64,000 nt of DNA, from assembly GCA_030536575.1 (NCBI GenBank), contig JAUNPS010000019.1:1-64000 (forward strand), written 5' to 3'. Within the stretch, counting starts at the first letter, position 1. Each line of letters opens with the position of its first letter. Made by a program: the position numbers and the translations under genes. Positions 34,338 through 42,599 of the stretch are shown here, piece by piece. The notes below the pieces were generated by a model. It was not told the DNA's origin. It searched no databases and saw only the letters and a program-made list of their open reading frames with translations. This DNA comes from Eubacteriales bacterium. Its GTDB lineage: Bacteria; Bacillota; Clostridia; Lachnospirales; Lachnospiraceae.

Positions 34338-35114
34338 ATGGCTCTCAACAAAGTGGAAATCTGCGGTGTCAATACGTCCAGGCTGCCGCTTCTGACAAAT
34401 GAAGAAAAGGAACGTCTGTTTGAACGGATTCAGGAGGGAGATATGGAGGCCAGGGAGCTGTATATCAAGGGCAATCTGCGGCTGGTTTTAAGCGTGATCA
34501 AGCGTTTCGGCAGCAGCAGCGAGAATGCGGACGACCTGTTCCAGATCGGCTGCATCGGGCTGATGAAGGCGATTGATAATTTTGACACCTCTCTGAATGT
34601 GCGGTTTTCGACTTACGCGGTTCCGATGATCATCGGAGAAATCAGGCGCTATCTGCGGGACAACAACAGCATCCGCGTCAGCCGTTCCATGAGGGACACG
34701 GCATATAAAGCAATCTATGCAAAGGAAGGCTACATGAAAAAGCACCTGAAGGAACCCACGATCAACGAAATCGCAGAGGAAATCGGGATTGCAAAGGAGG
34801 AGATCGTCCAGGCCATGGATGCGATCCAGACGCCCATGAGCCTGTATGACCCGGTTTACACGGAAGGCGGGGACACCCTCTACGTGATGGACCAGATCAG
34901 CGACAAGAAAAACAAAGAGGAAAACTGGGTGGAAGTCATCGCATTGAACGAGGCGGTTAAGAAGCTTTCGGAACGGGAGCGGCTGATCATCGAGCTTCGC
35001 TTTTACGAGGGGAAAACCCAGATGGAGGTGGCCTCTCAGGTCGGGATTTCCCAGGCCCAGGTGAGCAGGCTGGAAAAAAATGCGTTGAAGGCGCTGAAAA
35101 GCTATTTACGGTGA
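34338..35114 (+). CDS. sigG: Forespore-specific sigma factor SigG
   Basis: Late forespore sigma factor. The N-terminus NKVEICGVNTSRLPLL is the SigG hallmark that binds its anti-sigma factor. Region 2 shows NLRLVLSVIKRFG, DDLFQIGCIGLMKAIDNFD and FSTYAVPMIIGEIRRYLRDNN. Region 4 ends with ASQVGISQAQVSRLEKNAL. The start ATG 34338 follows AGGAGGA by 7 bases and gives 258 residues, matching the family. It lies downstream of the sigE terminator under its own promoter, as in Bacillus. Confidence 0.95.
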   Translation: MALNKVEICGVNTSRLPLLTNEEKERLFERIQEGDMEARELYIKGNLRLVLSVIKRFGSSSENADDLFQIGCIGLMKAIDNFDTSLNVRFSTYAVPMIIGEIRRYLRDNNSIRVSRSMRDTAYKAIYAKEGYMKKHLKEPTINEIAEEIGIAKEEIVQAMDAIQTPMSLYDPVYTEGGDTLYVMDQISDKKNKEENWVEVIALNEAVKKLSERERLIIELRFYEGKTQMEVASQVGISQAQVSRLEKNALKALKSYLR

Positions 35115-35123
35115 AGGCGGGTA

Positions 35124-35153
35124 TTGCCAAACGGGGAAGAGATGTGCTATAAT
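35124..35153 (+). promoter_or_regulatory. Promoter of the SGNH/choline-binding-repeat gene
   Basis: TTGCCA at 35124-35129 and TATAAT at 35148-35153 are 18 bp apart. TGC directly before the -10 makes it an extended -10 promoter. The leader is about 40 nt. Confidence 0.75.
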
Positions 35154-35202
35154 GTAATAGAAAATTAACAAAAATGTAAGAAATGAGAAAAAGGGGGAAC
35201 TT

Positions 35203-36264
35203 ATGAACCGAAAACATGGGATCTGGGGAATGCTGGGGCTTTTCGTCTTTCTCCTGTGCATCACCACACCCGCATCCAGGGCGTGGGCGGCATCGGATTT
35301 TAACCTGATTCAGGCTGTAGATAAGAAGGCGATACGGGAAGGCACCTGGAAAAAAGACGAGGTCGGCTACTGGTATCAGTACACGAACGGAAAATATCCG
35401 CGGAAAGTCTGGCTGAAGATTAATGGGAAATATTACTATTTCGACGCACAGGGCTATTTAAAAACCGGATGGTTCACCTTTAAAGGGAACCGTTATTACC
35501 TTTCGAAGCGGAAAGGCAGGGAAGGCGAATTGCTCCTGGGCTTCCAGTCCATCAATGGGAAGAAATATCATTTCTCAAAGAAAACGGCCTTGATGTCCTA
35601 CGGCTGGAACAAGATCAGCGGGAAATGGTATCATTTCGATGAAACCACCGGCGTTATGGATAAGAACTGCTGGATCGACGGCCGTTACCTCCAAAGCAAC
35701 GGCGTCATGGCCGTAAGCTGCTGGGTAGACGGGAAATATGTGGGAGCGGACGGCTACGAAGTGGAAGACGCGGTGGCGCAGAGCAAGCTCATATTTGTGG
35801 GCGATTCCCGGACTGTGGGGATGAAAGCGGCTGTCGGCGGAAAGGCGGTTTATATCGCAAAGATCGGAGAAGGGTATGACTGGCTGTCCACGACGGCGCT
35901 GAAGAGCCTGAAGAAGCAGCTTGCCAAGTATCCTGCTTCCCAGGTCGTGTTTAATCTAGGGGTGAATGATGTGGGCAATGTGAGCGCCTACCGCACCTTC
36001 TACCGGAAATTGTTCGCGCAGTATCCGGACGCGAAATTCTACATTTTGTCCGTCAACCCGATCGAAAACGGAAAGGGAAGCTGGGCAGTAACGAATAAGA
36101 TGATCCGGGCCTTTAATAAAAAAATGAAAGCGGCGTTCCCGGAGAACTATCTGGATTGTTATTCGGAGCTTGTGAAGAACGGATATGAGACGGCGGACGG
36201 GCTGCATTATACCAGTACCACCTATTGGAAAATCTATGATTTTGTTTTAAATGCGATCTCATGA
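35203..36264 (+). CDS. Secreted SGNH-type hydrolase with choline-binding-type repeats
   Basis: A 353-residue secreted protein. A signal peptide (hydrophobic core about 8-22, likely cleavage after AWA near residue 29) precedes about six aromatic/glycine-rich cell-wall-binding repeats at about 50-185, with units such as INGKYYYFDAQGYLKTGW. The C-terminal 150 residues are SGNH-like: GDSRTVGM with the nucleophile serine near 203, NLGVNDVGN, and DGLHYTS with the terminal Asp-His pair. It is probably an esterase or deacetylase held on the wall. Substrate is unknown; the convergent neighbour carries similar repeats. Confidence 0.82.
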   Translation: MNRKHGIWGMLGLFVFLLCITTPASRAWAASDFNLIQAVDKKAIREGTWKKDEVGYWYQYTNGKYPRKVWLKINGKYYYFDAQGYLKTGWFTFKGNRYYLSKRKGREGELLLGFQSINGKKYHFSKKTALMSYGWNKISGKWYHFDETTGVMDKNCWIDGRYLQSNGVMAVSCWVDGKYVGADGYEVEDAVAQSKLIFVGDSRTVGMKAAVGGKAVYIAKIGEGYDWLSTTALKSLKKQLAKYPASQVVFNLGVNDVGNVSAYRTFYRKLFAQYPDAKFYILSVNPIENGKGSWAVTNKMIRAFNKKMKAAFPENYLDCYSELVKNGYETADGLHYTSTTYWKIYDFVLNAIS

Positions 36265-36267
36265 GAA

Positions 36268-36300
36268 AAGGCTGTCACGAAAAAACGTGGCAGCCTTTTT
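36268..36300. terminator. Bidirectional terminator between the two choline-binding-repeat genes
   Basis: AAGGCTG-T-CACG pairs with CGTG-G-CAGCCTT, followed by TTTTT on the plus strand; the minus strand has AAAAGG before and a shorter T-run after. It lies between the convergent stops. Confidence 0.82.
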
Positions 36301-36305
36301 GGCGG

Positions 36306-37802
36306 TCAGTAGTTTGTGCAGACACCTTTTGCATTAAAGGTATAAACAACCCCGTCGATCTTCAGGGAACGGTTCACAACCATTTTCCCATTCGAACGGA
36401 AATAATAATACTTTTTATTCAGCTTCACCCACCCGGTCTGCATCCGCCCATTCTGGTCGAAATAGTAACGGCTTCCGTTGATCGTGCGCAGTCCGGTGAG
36501 GGCGGTTCCGTTCGAGCGTGCATAAGAATAATAATATTTCCCGCGCGTCCAGCCGCCGGTGGAGACCGTACCGTCGGAGCGGAAGGACCAGACCTTACCC
36601 TTGATGCGCAGGGCGTCGCAGGCCATTGCCCCCGTTTTCGTCAGATAATAGCGCTGCCCGCCGCTGGTCGTCCAACTGCTCCGCAGAAGGTAGCCGTTCG
36701 CCCGGATATAGTAGTAATTCTGATTCAGATAAATCCAGCCCTGGGTGGTATACTGCTTCCCACTGGAGGTGAACAGGGCGAGCCGTTCGGAACCGGAAGA
36801 AGTCGTCGTCTTCTGGACGGTCAGCTTGGAAGGCGAGGTGAGAATCAGCTTCTTCTTGCTCTTGGAAAATTCTGCAATCACGGCGGATTTCGTGGGTTGT
36901 CCGTAGGTGGTGTACAGGGCGGTTCCCATGCTGTTCAGCAGGTTGGCGGTCGAAAGGGAGAGATTGGAGACGGAACCCGTGATGACCGCATAATCCGGGG
37001 ACAGAGTTTCCAGATAATAGCTGGAATTCGAACCGCTGTAGCCGTGGTGGCCGAGTTTCAGCAGGTCGACATGGCCGAGCTCTTTCGCGAGGGCGGTTTC
37101 GTCGTACCCTGGTCCTTTGTTGTTAATGTCGCCGCCCAGGAAGGCGGTCAGGCCGTAGGCGGTGACTTTGACGCCCAGGCTGTTGTAGTTGTCGTCCGGC
37201 TGGGGAATGCGGCTGCCGTCTTCGTCTTTTTCGCGCTCGTAGTTCATAATTTCAATGGTCATGTCGCCGAGTTTGAAGAGGTGGTTGGCCGTGGGGCGGA
37301 AGGTCTGGATGATCTTGGTACCGGTGGCTTTGGCGGCAGCGATCAGGTTGTCGTAACAATACTGGTTGTCCCAGAGGGCGTTTTCATCGGAAATGTAGCT
37401 GTCGCTGTATTTGGCGAGGTACAGGCGTTTGGTAGGGAAGGCCTGTAAAATTTCGTCGCCACTGCCGATGTGGTCGCTGTGGGCGTGGGTGCCGATGTAG
37501 AATTCCAGTTCAGTGACGCCGACTTTTTTCAGATAGGCGATCACTTGGTCTTCGTAGCCGGCGCTGGTGGAGATGCCGGAGCGGAAAGGGTAGCGGGGGT
37601 CGTCGCCGGTGGGGTAGTCGCTGTCTTCGCCGGAGTCGATCATGCCAAAAAGGCCGTTGCTCTCCAGGAGGATGGCGTCGGTGCTGCCGTTCAGGCAGAT
37701 GAAGTGGATGCGGGTTTTACTGGAAGCGGCCTGGGCGGTGGAAGCGGGTAGCAGGAGCAGAAAAAGGAGGAAAAAGGCGGCGGTCAGGCGAGTTTTTCTC
37801 AT
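36306..37802 (-). CDS. Secreted metallo-beta-lactamase-fold protein with choline-binding-type repeats
   Basis: A 498-residue protein with signal peptide (cleavage near AQA, residue 25). Residues about 30-320 form a metallo-beta-lactamase fold: DSGED near 56, the metal motif HAHSDHIGS near 106-114, GGDIN near 220 and LGHHGYSGS near 243. Residues about 350-498 are Tyr/Gly/Trp-rich cell-wall-binding repeats (WVKLNKKYYYFRSNGKM). The same order of domains occurs in pneumococcal phosphorylcholine esterase Pce/CbpE. The resemblance is architectural, and a ComEC-like nuclease or other esterase role is also possible. Two licD genes start 310 bp away on the other strand. Confidence 0.8.
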   Translation of the reverse strand: MRKTRLTAAFFLLFLLLLPASTAQAASSKTRIHFICLNGSTDAILLESNGLFGMIDSGEDSDYPTGDDPRYPFRSGISTSAGYEDQVIAYLKKVGVTELEFYIGTHAHSDHIGSGDEILQAFPTKRLYLAKYSDSYISDENALWDNQYCYDNLIAAAKATGTKIIQTFRPTANHLFKLGDMTIEIMNYEREKDEDGSRIPQPDDNYNSLGVKVTAYGLTAFLGGDINNKGPGYDETALAKELGHVDLLKLGHHGYSGSNSSYYLETLSPDYAVITGSVSNLSLSTANLLNSMGTALYTTYGQPTKSAVIAEFSKSKKKLILTSPSKLTVQKTTTSSGSERLALFTSSGKQYTTQGWIYLNQNYYYIRANGYLLRSSWTTSGGQRYYLTKTGAMACDALRIKGKVWSFRSDGTVSTGGWTRGKYYYSYARSNGTALTGLRTINGSRYYFDQNGRMQTGWVKLNKKYYYFRSNGKMVVNRSLKIDGVVYTFNAKGVCTNY

Positions 37803-37834
37803 AGGTGTGGTACCTCCGTAGGTGGAATGTTTTT

Positions 37835-37863
37835 ATTATAGAGGAAAATGGGGAAAAAGGCAA
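37835..37863 (-). promoter_or_regulatory. Promoter of the MBL-fold surface protein gene
   Basis: On the minus strand, TTGCCT (complement of 37858-37863) and a perfect TATAAT (complement of 37835-37840) are 17 bp apart. GGAGGT ahead of the ATG gives the ribosome binding site. It lies back to back with the licD promoter starting at 37878. Confidence 0.78.
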
Positions 37864-37877
37864 ATGGAATGTTATCC

Positions 37878-37906
37878 TTGAAAGCAGGGGGAATTAATGG
37901 TATGAT
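37878..37906 (+). promoter_or_regulatory. SigA promoter of the licD glycan operon
   Basis: TTGAAA at 37878-37883 and TATGAT at 37901-37906 are 17 bp apart. The predicted start near 37913 leaves a leader of about 200 nt, with strong secondary structure, before the licD ATG at 38112. Confidence 0.75.
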
Positions 37907-37912
37907 GTTCAC

Positions 37913-38111
37913 GAAAGCAATGAGCAGCGCAAAAATCAAAGATGGAAAACGGACTGCTGGCAGTTCGGTTTTCCAGATTGGATTTTTATGGGGCGAAAGC
38001 CCGTGAGTCCGGAACCGGATGGTTTCGGACGTGCGCTGCGGAGTAGAAGTAGAGAAAACCGAGCAGCGCAAAGCGGACGCGCGCCGCAGAACATATTTAT
38101 GGGGAGTCACG
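37913..38111 (+). promoter_or_regulatory. Structured leader of the glycan operon, candidate riboregulator
   Basis: The leader can form a closed junction: GCAGCGCA (37924-37931) with TGCGCTGC (38032-38039), enclosing a long hairpin from GGAAAAC/GTTTTCC (37944/37968) and AAAAATC/GATTTTT, a GGGC-GAAA-GCCC hairpin (37991-38002) and a 10-bp stem (38007-38016/38021-38030). A second identical GCAGCGCA at 38063-38070 can capture the same TGCGCTGC arm instead. CTGCGG/CCGCAG adds a further alternative near the ribosome binding site. There is no match by eye to known riboswitch cores. Confidence 0.45.
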
Positions 38112-38993
38112 ATGCTATACAAAGAATACGACGAAAAAACACTAAAAAAATTACAAACCCTGGAACTCGAAATCCTCCAGGACTTCATCACCCTCTGCCA
38201 GGAACACCACATCGACTACTTCGGCGTAGGCGGCATCGCCATCGGCGCCCTCCGCCACAGCGGCTTCATCCCCTGGGACGACGACATCGACATCGGCCTG
38301 ACCCGAAAAAACTACGAAAAATTCCTAAAAGCCGCCAAAGACTACAAACCCGAAAAATACCGCATCATCAACGCCAGAACCGAACCCAACTACCCATTAA
38401 CCACCACCCGCTGGGCCCTTCGCGGCACCCGCTTCAAAGAAGACTGCTACAAAGACCTGGACTGCGACCTTGGCATCTTCCTGGACATCTACTGCTTTGA
38501 CAACATGGCCGACACCGAATGGAAAGCCAAAATCCAGGGCTGGACCGCCTGGTTCTATAACAAACTGATGATCCTGAAAGCCATCCCCGACCCGGTTCTG
38601 TACTTCGACGGCTGGAAAGCAGACCTGACCCTCGCCGTCTGCCGCCTGGCCCATAAAATCCTGAACATCCTCCCGGTTTCAAACCAGTTCCTCTACCGGA
38701 AAGCCGAGCAGAACGCAGCCAAATACCGCAAAATCCGGACGAAACGGGTCAACTACTTCTTCGACCCGACCCCGTTCCTAAGCGTCTGCGACCGGGACAC
38801 CATCGAACCCACACGAGAAATCGCCTTCGAGGGCATGCAGGTAGCTTTCCCCGGAAAAGTGGAAAAATACCTGGAACGCCGCTACGGCGACTACATGACC
38901 CTGCCCCCGGAGGAAAAGCGTCACAACCACCCGCCCTACGAGCTGGATTTCGGGCCCTACGAAAAGGAGGCAGACCCCGATGCTGGACTATAA
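38112..38993 (+). CDS. LicD family phosphotransferase-like protein
   Basis: LicD proteins (nucleotidyltransferase-like fold) attach phosphorylcholine or similar phospho-groups to teichoic acids and other glycans. The signature RHSGFIPWDDDID lies near residues 46-58, preceded by GVGGIAIGAL. The aspartates should bind metal. The protein has 293 residues and no signal peptide or clear membrane helix. Start ATG 38112 follows GGGGAG; an upstream in-frame ATG at 38019 lies inside the structured leader and is unlikely. Codons end strongly in C. It overlaps a second licD paralogue by 14 bp. The transferred group cannot be read from the sequence. Confidence 0.88.
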   Translation: MLYKEYDEKTLKKLQTLELEILQDFITLCQEHHIDYFGVGGIAIGALRHSGFIPWDDDIDIGLTRKNYEKFLKAAKDYKPEKYRIINARTEPNYPLTTTRWALRGTRFKEDCYKDLDCDLGIFLDIYCFDNMADTEWKAKIQGWTAWFYNKLMILKAIPDPVLYFDGWKADLTLAVCRLAHKILNILPVSNQFLYRKAEQNAAKYRKIRTKRVNYFFDPTPFLSVCDRDTIEPTREIAFEGMQVAFPGKVEKYLERRYGDYMTLPPEEKRHNHPPYELDFGPYEKEADPDAGL

Positions 38994-39822
38994 ACCCGAA
39001 GAACTGAAAAAACTAAAAGAAGTATCCGTCGAAATCCTGAAAGAATTCATCCGCATCTGCGACAAATACAAACTGGACTGGTTCGTCCACTGGGGAACCG
39101 CCATCGGAACCGTGCGCCATCAGGGCTTCATCCCCTGGGACGACGACATTGACGTGTGCATGCTCCGGGAAGATTACGACACCTTCCTGGAAGTGGCCCC
39201 CGCCGAAATCGGAGACCGCTTCGTCCTGACCAGCGCTTTCTTGCAGAAAGACTGCTACGGCATGTTCACCCGCATGTCCGCCGCCGGCACCTACCACGTG
39301 ACCGAACAGGAAGACCTCTGGAAGACCAAACACGGGATCCGGATCGATATCTTCCCCTTCGACTCCGTTTCCGGGGACGCCGGAAAGCGCCGGAAGCAGA
39401 TCCAGGCCGTCCGTTTCTGGAATCAGCTCTACACGCTGAAGAACCTGCCGCACCCCTACCTGAAAGGGGACAGCCTGACGGTCCGCATCCAGAAAATCCT
39501 GTGCCCAATTCTGCACACCTGCCTAAAGCCCGTCCCGGTGGACTGGATTTTGCACCAGGCGGAAAAGAACGCACTGAAATATAAGGGCCAGACCCGCCTT
39601 TATACCTTATTATATGACATTGACGCGGAAAAATGGCTCCTCTCACAGGAAGATATCTATCCGCTTCAGGAAGGAACCTTCGAAGGACTGAAAGTGAACG
39701 TCCTTCACCATAACCACGAAGCCCTGACCACCGCCTATGGCAATTATATGGAACTTCCGCCCGAATCCGAGCGGGTAAACCATAACTGGGGCAGATTAAA
39801 ATTCCATGAAGAAAACGATTAG
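38980..39822 (+). CDS. LicD family phosphotransferase-like protein, second copy
   Basis: 280-residue paralogue of the preceding gene, with HWGTAIGTVRHQGF followed by IPWDDDIDVCM near residues 36-60 and the C-terminal NYMELPPESERVNH typical of the family. It differs enough to suggest a distinct acceptor or donor. The ATG lies within the end of the first licD, indicating translational coupling, and its own end overlaps the flippase gene. No choline uptake or activation genes (licA, licB, licC) are in the window. Confidence 0.88.
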   Translation: MLDYKPEELKKLKEVSVEILKEFIRICDKYKLDWFVHWGTAIGTVRHQGFIPWDDDIDVCMLREDYDTFLEVAPAEIGDRFVLTSAFLQKDCYGMFTRMSAAGTYHVTEQEDLWKTKHGIRIDIFPFDSVSGDAGKRRKQIQAVRFWNQLYTLKNLPHPYLKGDSLTVRIQKILCPILHTCLKPVPVDWILHQAEKNALKYKGQTRLYTLLYDIDAEKWLLSQEDIYPLQEGTFEGLKVNVLHHNHEALTTAYGNYMELPPESERVNHNWGRLKFHEEND

Positions 39823-41083
39823 AACCCTGTTTTTAAATACAAATGAAGAAAAAAGAGTCCGGGACGCCTATCTGTGGACAATGCTTTCCGGCCTTTTGTA
39901 TTCCGGAAGCACCTTTGTGATGTTCTGGGCGGTTTCGGCGGCCTGCAGTGTTGCGGAAGGCGGCGTCTTCACGATTGCAATGAGCATGGGCCAGCAGCTC
40001 GTGACCATCGGCTATTTTAACGTGCGGACCTTCCAGGTTTCCGACGTCCGGGAAGAATTCTCCTTCAGCGAATACATTGTCTTCCGAAGCATTACCTGCA
40101 CCCTGATGTGCCTGGTGGGCGCCTGCTGGATTCTGGCAAAAGGCTATACGGGAGAGAAGGCGGCGGCCGTGGTCGTAATGATCCTCTTTAAACTCGCCGA
40201 GGCCTGGGCGGACGTCCTGCAGGGCCGCTACCAGCAGAAGGAACGCCTGGATGTCGCCGGAAAATGCGTGTTCTGGGAGACTGCCGCCTTTCTTCTGGTA
40301 TTTCTGGTTACCCTTCTCCTGACGAAAAGCCTGACGGCAGCATTGCTCGCCATGCTGGCCGCTTACGTTTTAAGCGTCCTGCTCCTGGAAGGGAATCTGA
40401 TCGGCGCGTTCGGAAACGTCCGATGGAAGCTGGAACCGGCAAGACAGCGGAAGCTGTTTCTTTCCTGTTTCCCGCTCTTTTTGAACTCCTTTCTGATGAT
40501 GTACATCAATAATTGTGCAAAATATGCCATCGAAGCGAGCTATGGCGATGAAATGCTGGGCTATTTTAATATTCTGTTCATGCCGGCCTTCGTCATAAAC
40601 CTGTTAGGGGGATTCCTGCTGAAGCCAATGCTCACCAGCATGTCCCTGCGCTACCAGGAAGGAAACCTGCAAGCATTCCGGAAGCTCCTGAAAAAGCAGG
40701 CATTTTTTATCCTGCTGCTGACCATCCTGTGCGTTGGCGGCGCAGCCCTCCTGGGAATTCCGGTGCTGGAATTCGTTTACCGAACCGACCTGACCGGATA
40801 CCGGGGCGCGATGTGCATCCTGGTGACCGGGGGCGCCTTCACGGCATTGTATACAATGTTCCAGTATGCGATCATCATTATGCGCCATCAGTACGCATGC
40901 CTGATCGCCTGCGCCGTGACCGCCTGCGCCGCATTTTTCCTGATGCCGGTGCTGGTGCGAAGCAAAGGAATTCTGGGCGCTGCGGGAGGCCATTTCCTTT
41001 TAATGGCCCTTCTCAGCAGCATCTACCTCCTGATGACCATTTATTATCTGAAAAAGGCTGCGAAAGCCCAAACTGGAAATTAG
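39806..41083 (+). CDS. Wzx-type polysaccharide flippase (MOP superfamily)
   Basis: A 425-residue polytopic protein with about twelve hydrophobic helices and no catalytic motif. The N-terminal pattern (WTMLSGLLYSGSTFVMFWAV) and charged loops resemble oligosaccharide translocases that move lipid-linked repeat units across the membrane. It overlaps the second licD by 17 bp. An ABC exporter is encoded later in the locus, so either two glycans are exported or this flippase serves the lipid-linked precursor. Confidence 0.78.
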   Translation: MKKTIRTLFLNTNEEKRVRDAYLWTMLSGLLYSGSTFVMFWAVSAACSVAEGGVFTIAMSMGQQLVTIGYFNVRTFQVSDVREEFSFSEYIVFRSITCTLMCLVGACWILAKGYTGEKAAAVVVMILFKLAEAWADVLQGRYQQKERLDVAGKCVFWETAAFLLVFLVTLLLTKSLTAALLAMLAAYVLSVLLLEGNLIGAFGNVRWKLEPARQRKLFLSCFPLFLNSFLMMYINNCAKYAIEASYGDEMLGYFNILFMPAFVINLLGGFLLKPMLTSMSLRYQEGNLQAFRKLLKKQAFFILLLTILCVGGAALLGIPVLEFVYRTDLTGYRGAMCILVTGGAFTALYTMFQYAIIIMRHQYACLIACAVTACAAFFLMPVLVRSKGILGAAGGHFLLMALLSSIYLLMTIYYLKKAAKAQTGN

Positions 41084-41096
41084 AAAAGGAAACCAC

Positions 41097-41888
41097 ATGA
41101 ACTGGAAAAAACATACCTTTGTCATCTGCGCCTACGGGGAAAGCCCCTACCTGGAAGCCTGTATTCAGTCGCTGAAAAAGCAGACCCTGCGAAGCAAGAT
41201 TCTGATCGCCACCTCCACGCCGAATGCGCAGATTGAAAAAATGGCGGAAACCTATCATCTGAAGCTTTTTGTAAATCCGGAACCATCCCAGATCGCAAGA
41301 GACTGGAACTTTGCCCTGAGCGTGGCAGAGACGCCTTACGTGACCCTGGCCCACCAGGACGACCTTTATTTTCCGGATTATACGGAGCAGATTTGCAGGG
41401 CTGCCGCGAAAAGCCGCCGTCCGCTGATCTTTTTTACAGACTATTATGAGATACGGGAAGGGAAGACCGTGCGGAAAAACCGCCTCCTGCAGGTGAAACG
41501 CCTGCTTCTGGTGCCGCTGCGGTTCCGACTTCTGCAGAAAAGCCCCTGGGTGCGCCGGCGTGTTTTAAGCTTTGGCAGCAGCATTTGCTGTCCTTCCGTG
41601 ACCTTTGCCATGGAGCAGCTTCCGATGCCGCTGTTCCGGGAAGGCTACCGCTGCAATGTGGATTGGGACGCCTGGGAACGCATCAGCCGGGAAAAAGGCC
41701 AGTTCGTCTACGTGAACCGTCCCCTGATGGCCCACCGCATCCACCCGGATTCCGAAACCACCCACACGATCACCGAAACCGGAAGAGGGCAGGAGGATTT
41801 CTTCATGTTCCGGCGGTTCTGGCCCGAAAAAGCAGCGGCTCTGATTGAAAAATTTTATGCTTCCAGTGAAAAATCAAATGATTTGTAA
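41097..41888 (+). CDS. Family 2 glycosyltransferase
   Basis: 263-residue cytoplasmic GT-A protein. It opens with FVICAYGESPYLEACIQSL, the nucleotide-binding strand, and has LAHQDDLYFPDY near residue 84, with QDD in the place of the usual DxD metal motif. DWDAWERISREKG near 183 matches the acceptor-side acidic motif. There is no membrane helix. Donor and acceptor sugars cannot be predicted. It lies 13 bp after the flippase gene. Confidence 0.8.
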   Translation: MNWKKHTFVICAYGESPYLEACIQSLKKQTLRSKILIATSTPNAQIEKMAETYHLKLFVNPEPSQIARDWNFALSVAETPYVTLAHQDDLYFPDYTEQICRAAAKSRRPLIFFTDYYEIREGKTVRKNRLLQVKRLLLVPLRFRLLQKSPWVRRRVLSFGSSICCPSVTFAMEQLPMPLFREGYRCNVDWDAWERISREKGQFVYVNRPLMAHRIHPDSETTHTITETGRGQEDFFMFRRFWPEKAAALIEKFYASSEKSNDL

Positions 41889-41897
41889 GAGAAAACC

Positions 41898-42599
41898 ATG
41901 AAAAAACTGATTATTATCCCGGCCTACAACGAAGCCGGAAGCATTCAAAAGACGGTGGAACAGATCAAAAAAGATGCCAAAGGCTTCGATTTTGTGGTGA
42001 TCAACGACTGTTCCAAAGACCGGACAGGAGAAATCTGCGAAGCCGAACATATTCCGGTGATCCACCTTCCCGTGAACCTGGGAATCGGAGGCGCAGTTCA
42101 GACCGGTTATCAGTACGCCCTCTGGCACGGCTATGACGTGGCCGTCCAGGTAGACGGCGACGGGCAGCACGACCCGAAATACCTGGAAAAAATGGCGGAA
42201 GTCCTGGAAGCCGAAGGGGCGGATCTGGTGATCGGCTCCCGGTTTCTGGAAAAAGAAGGGTATCTTTCCTCCGGCGTCCGCCGGGTCGGAATCCGGTTTT
42301 TCAGCCTGCTGATCCGGTTTCTGACCGGACAGGAGATTACGGATCCCACCTCCGGGATGCGCATGGTTGGCCGGGAAGTGCTGGAAAGCTTTGCGAAGGA
42401 ATACCCGACGGATTATCCGGAACCGGAAACCGTGGTGAAAATACTGAAAAGCGGGAAAAAGGTCGTGGAGGTTCCGGTGCGCATGCGGGAACGAAACGCG
42501 GGCGTGTCCTCCATTTCCCTGTCCAGATCCATTTACTATATGATAAAAGTTTCGCTGGCGATGGTGATTGCCAGCTTTCAAAGTACAGGTGAACGATGA
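41898..42599 (+). CDS. Dolichol-phosphate mannosyltransferase-like GT2
   Basis: 233-residue GT2 of the DPM1/GtrB type, making polyprenyl-phosphate sugars. Motifs are IIPAYNEAGSI at the start, VVINDCSKDRT, the metal motif QVDGDGQHDPKYL near residue 83, and SGMRMVGR with EPETVVKIL in the C-terminal half. It lacks the membrane domain of longer homologues, but the next gene encodes a small membrane partner (DUF2304) often found beside it. The following polytopic proteins could use the lipid-linked sugar outside the cell. Confidence 0.85.
   Translation: MKKLIIIPAYNEAGSIQKTVEQIKKDAKGFDFVVINDCSKDRTGEICEAEHIPVIHLPVNLGIGGAVQTGYQYALWHGYDVAVQVDGDGQHDPKYLEKMAEVLEAEGADLVIGSRFLEKEGYLSSGVRRVGIRFFSLLIRFLTGQEITDPTSGMRMVGREVLESFAKEYPTDYPEPETVVKILKSGKKVVEVPVRMRERNAGVSSISLSRSIYYMIKVSLAMVIASFQSTGER

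Noticed and set aside
36261-37448. Long plus-strand open frame of 395 codons
   Set aside because: It lies opposite the MBL-fold gene, has no recognisable domain, and its composition mirrors the antisense of a repetitive coding region. The minus-strand gene has signal peptide, metal motifs, ribosome binding site and promoter.
37913-38111. c-di-GMP, cobalamin or other known riboswitch in the licD leader
   Set aside because: The GGGC-GAAA-GCCC hairpin and repeated GCAGCGCAAA first suggested a GEMM-type aptamer, but the conserved core blocks of that and other classes are absent.
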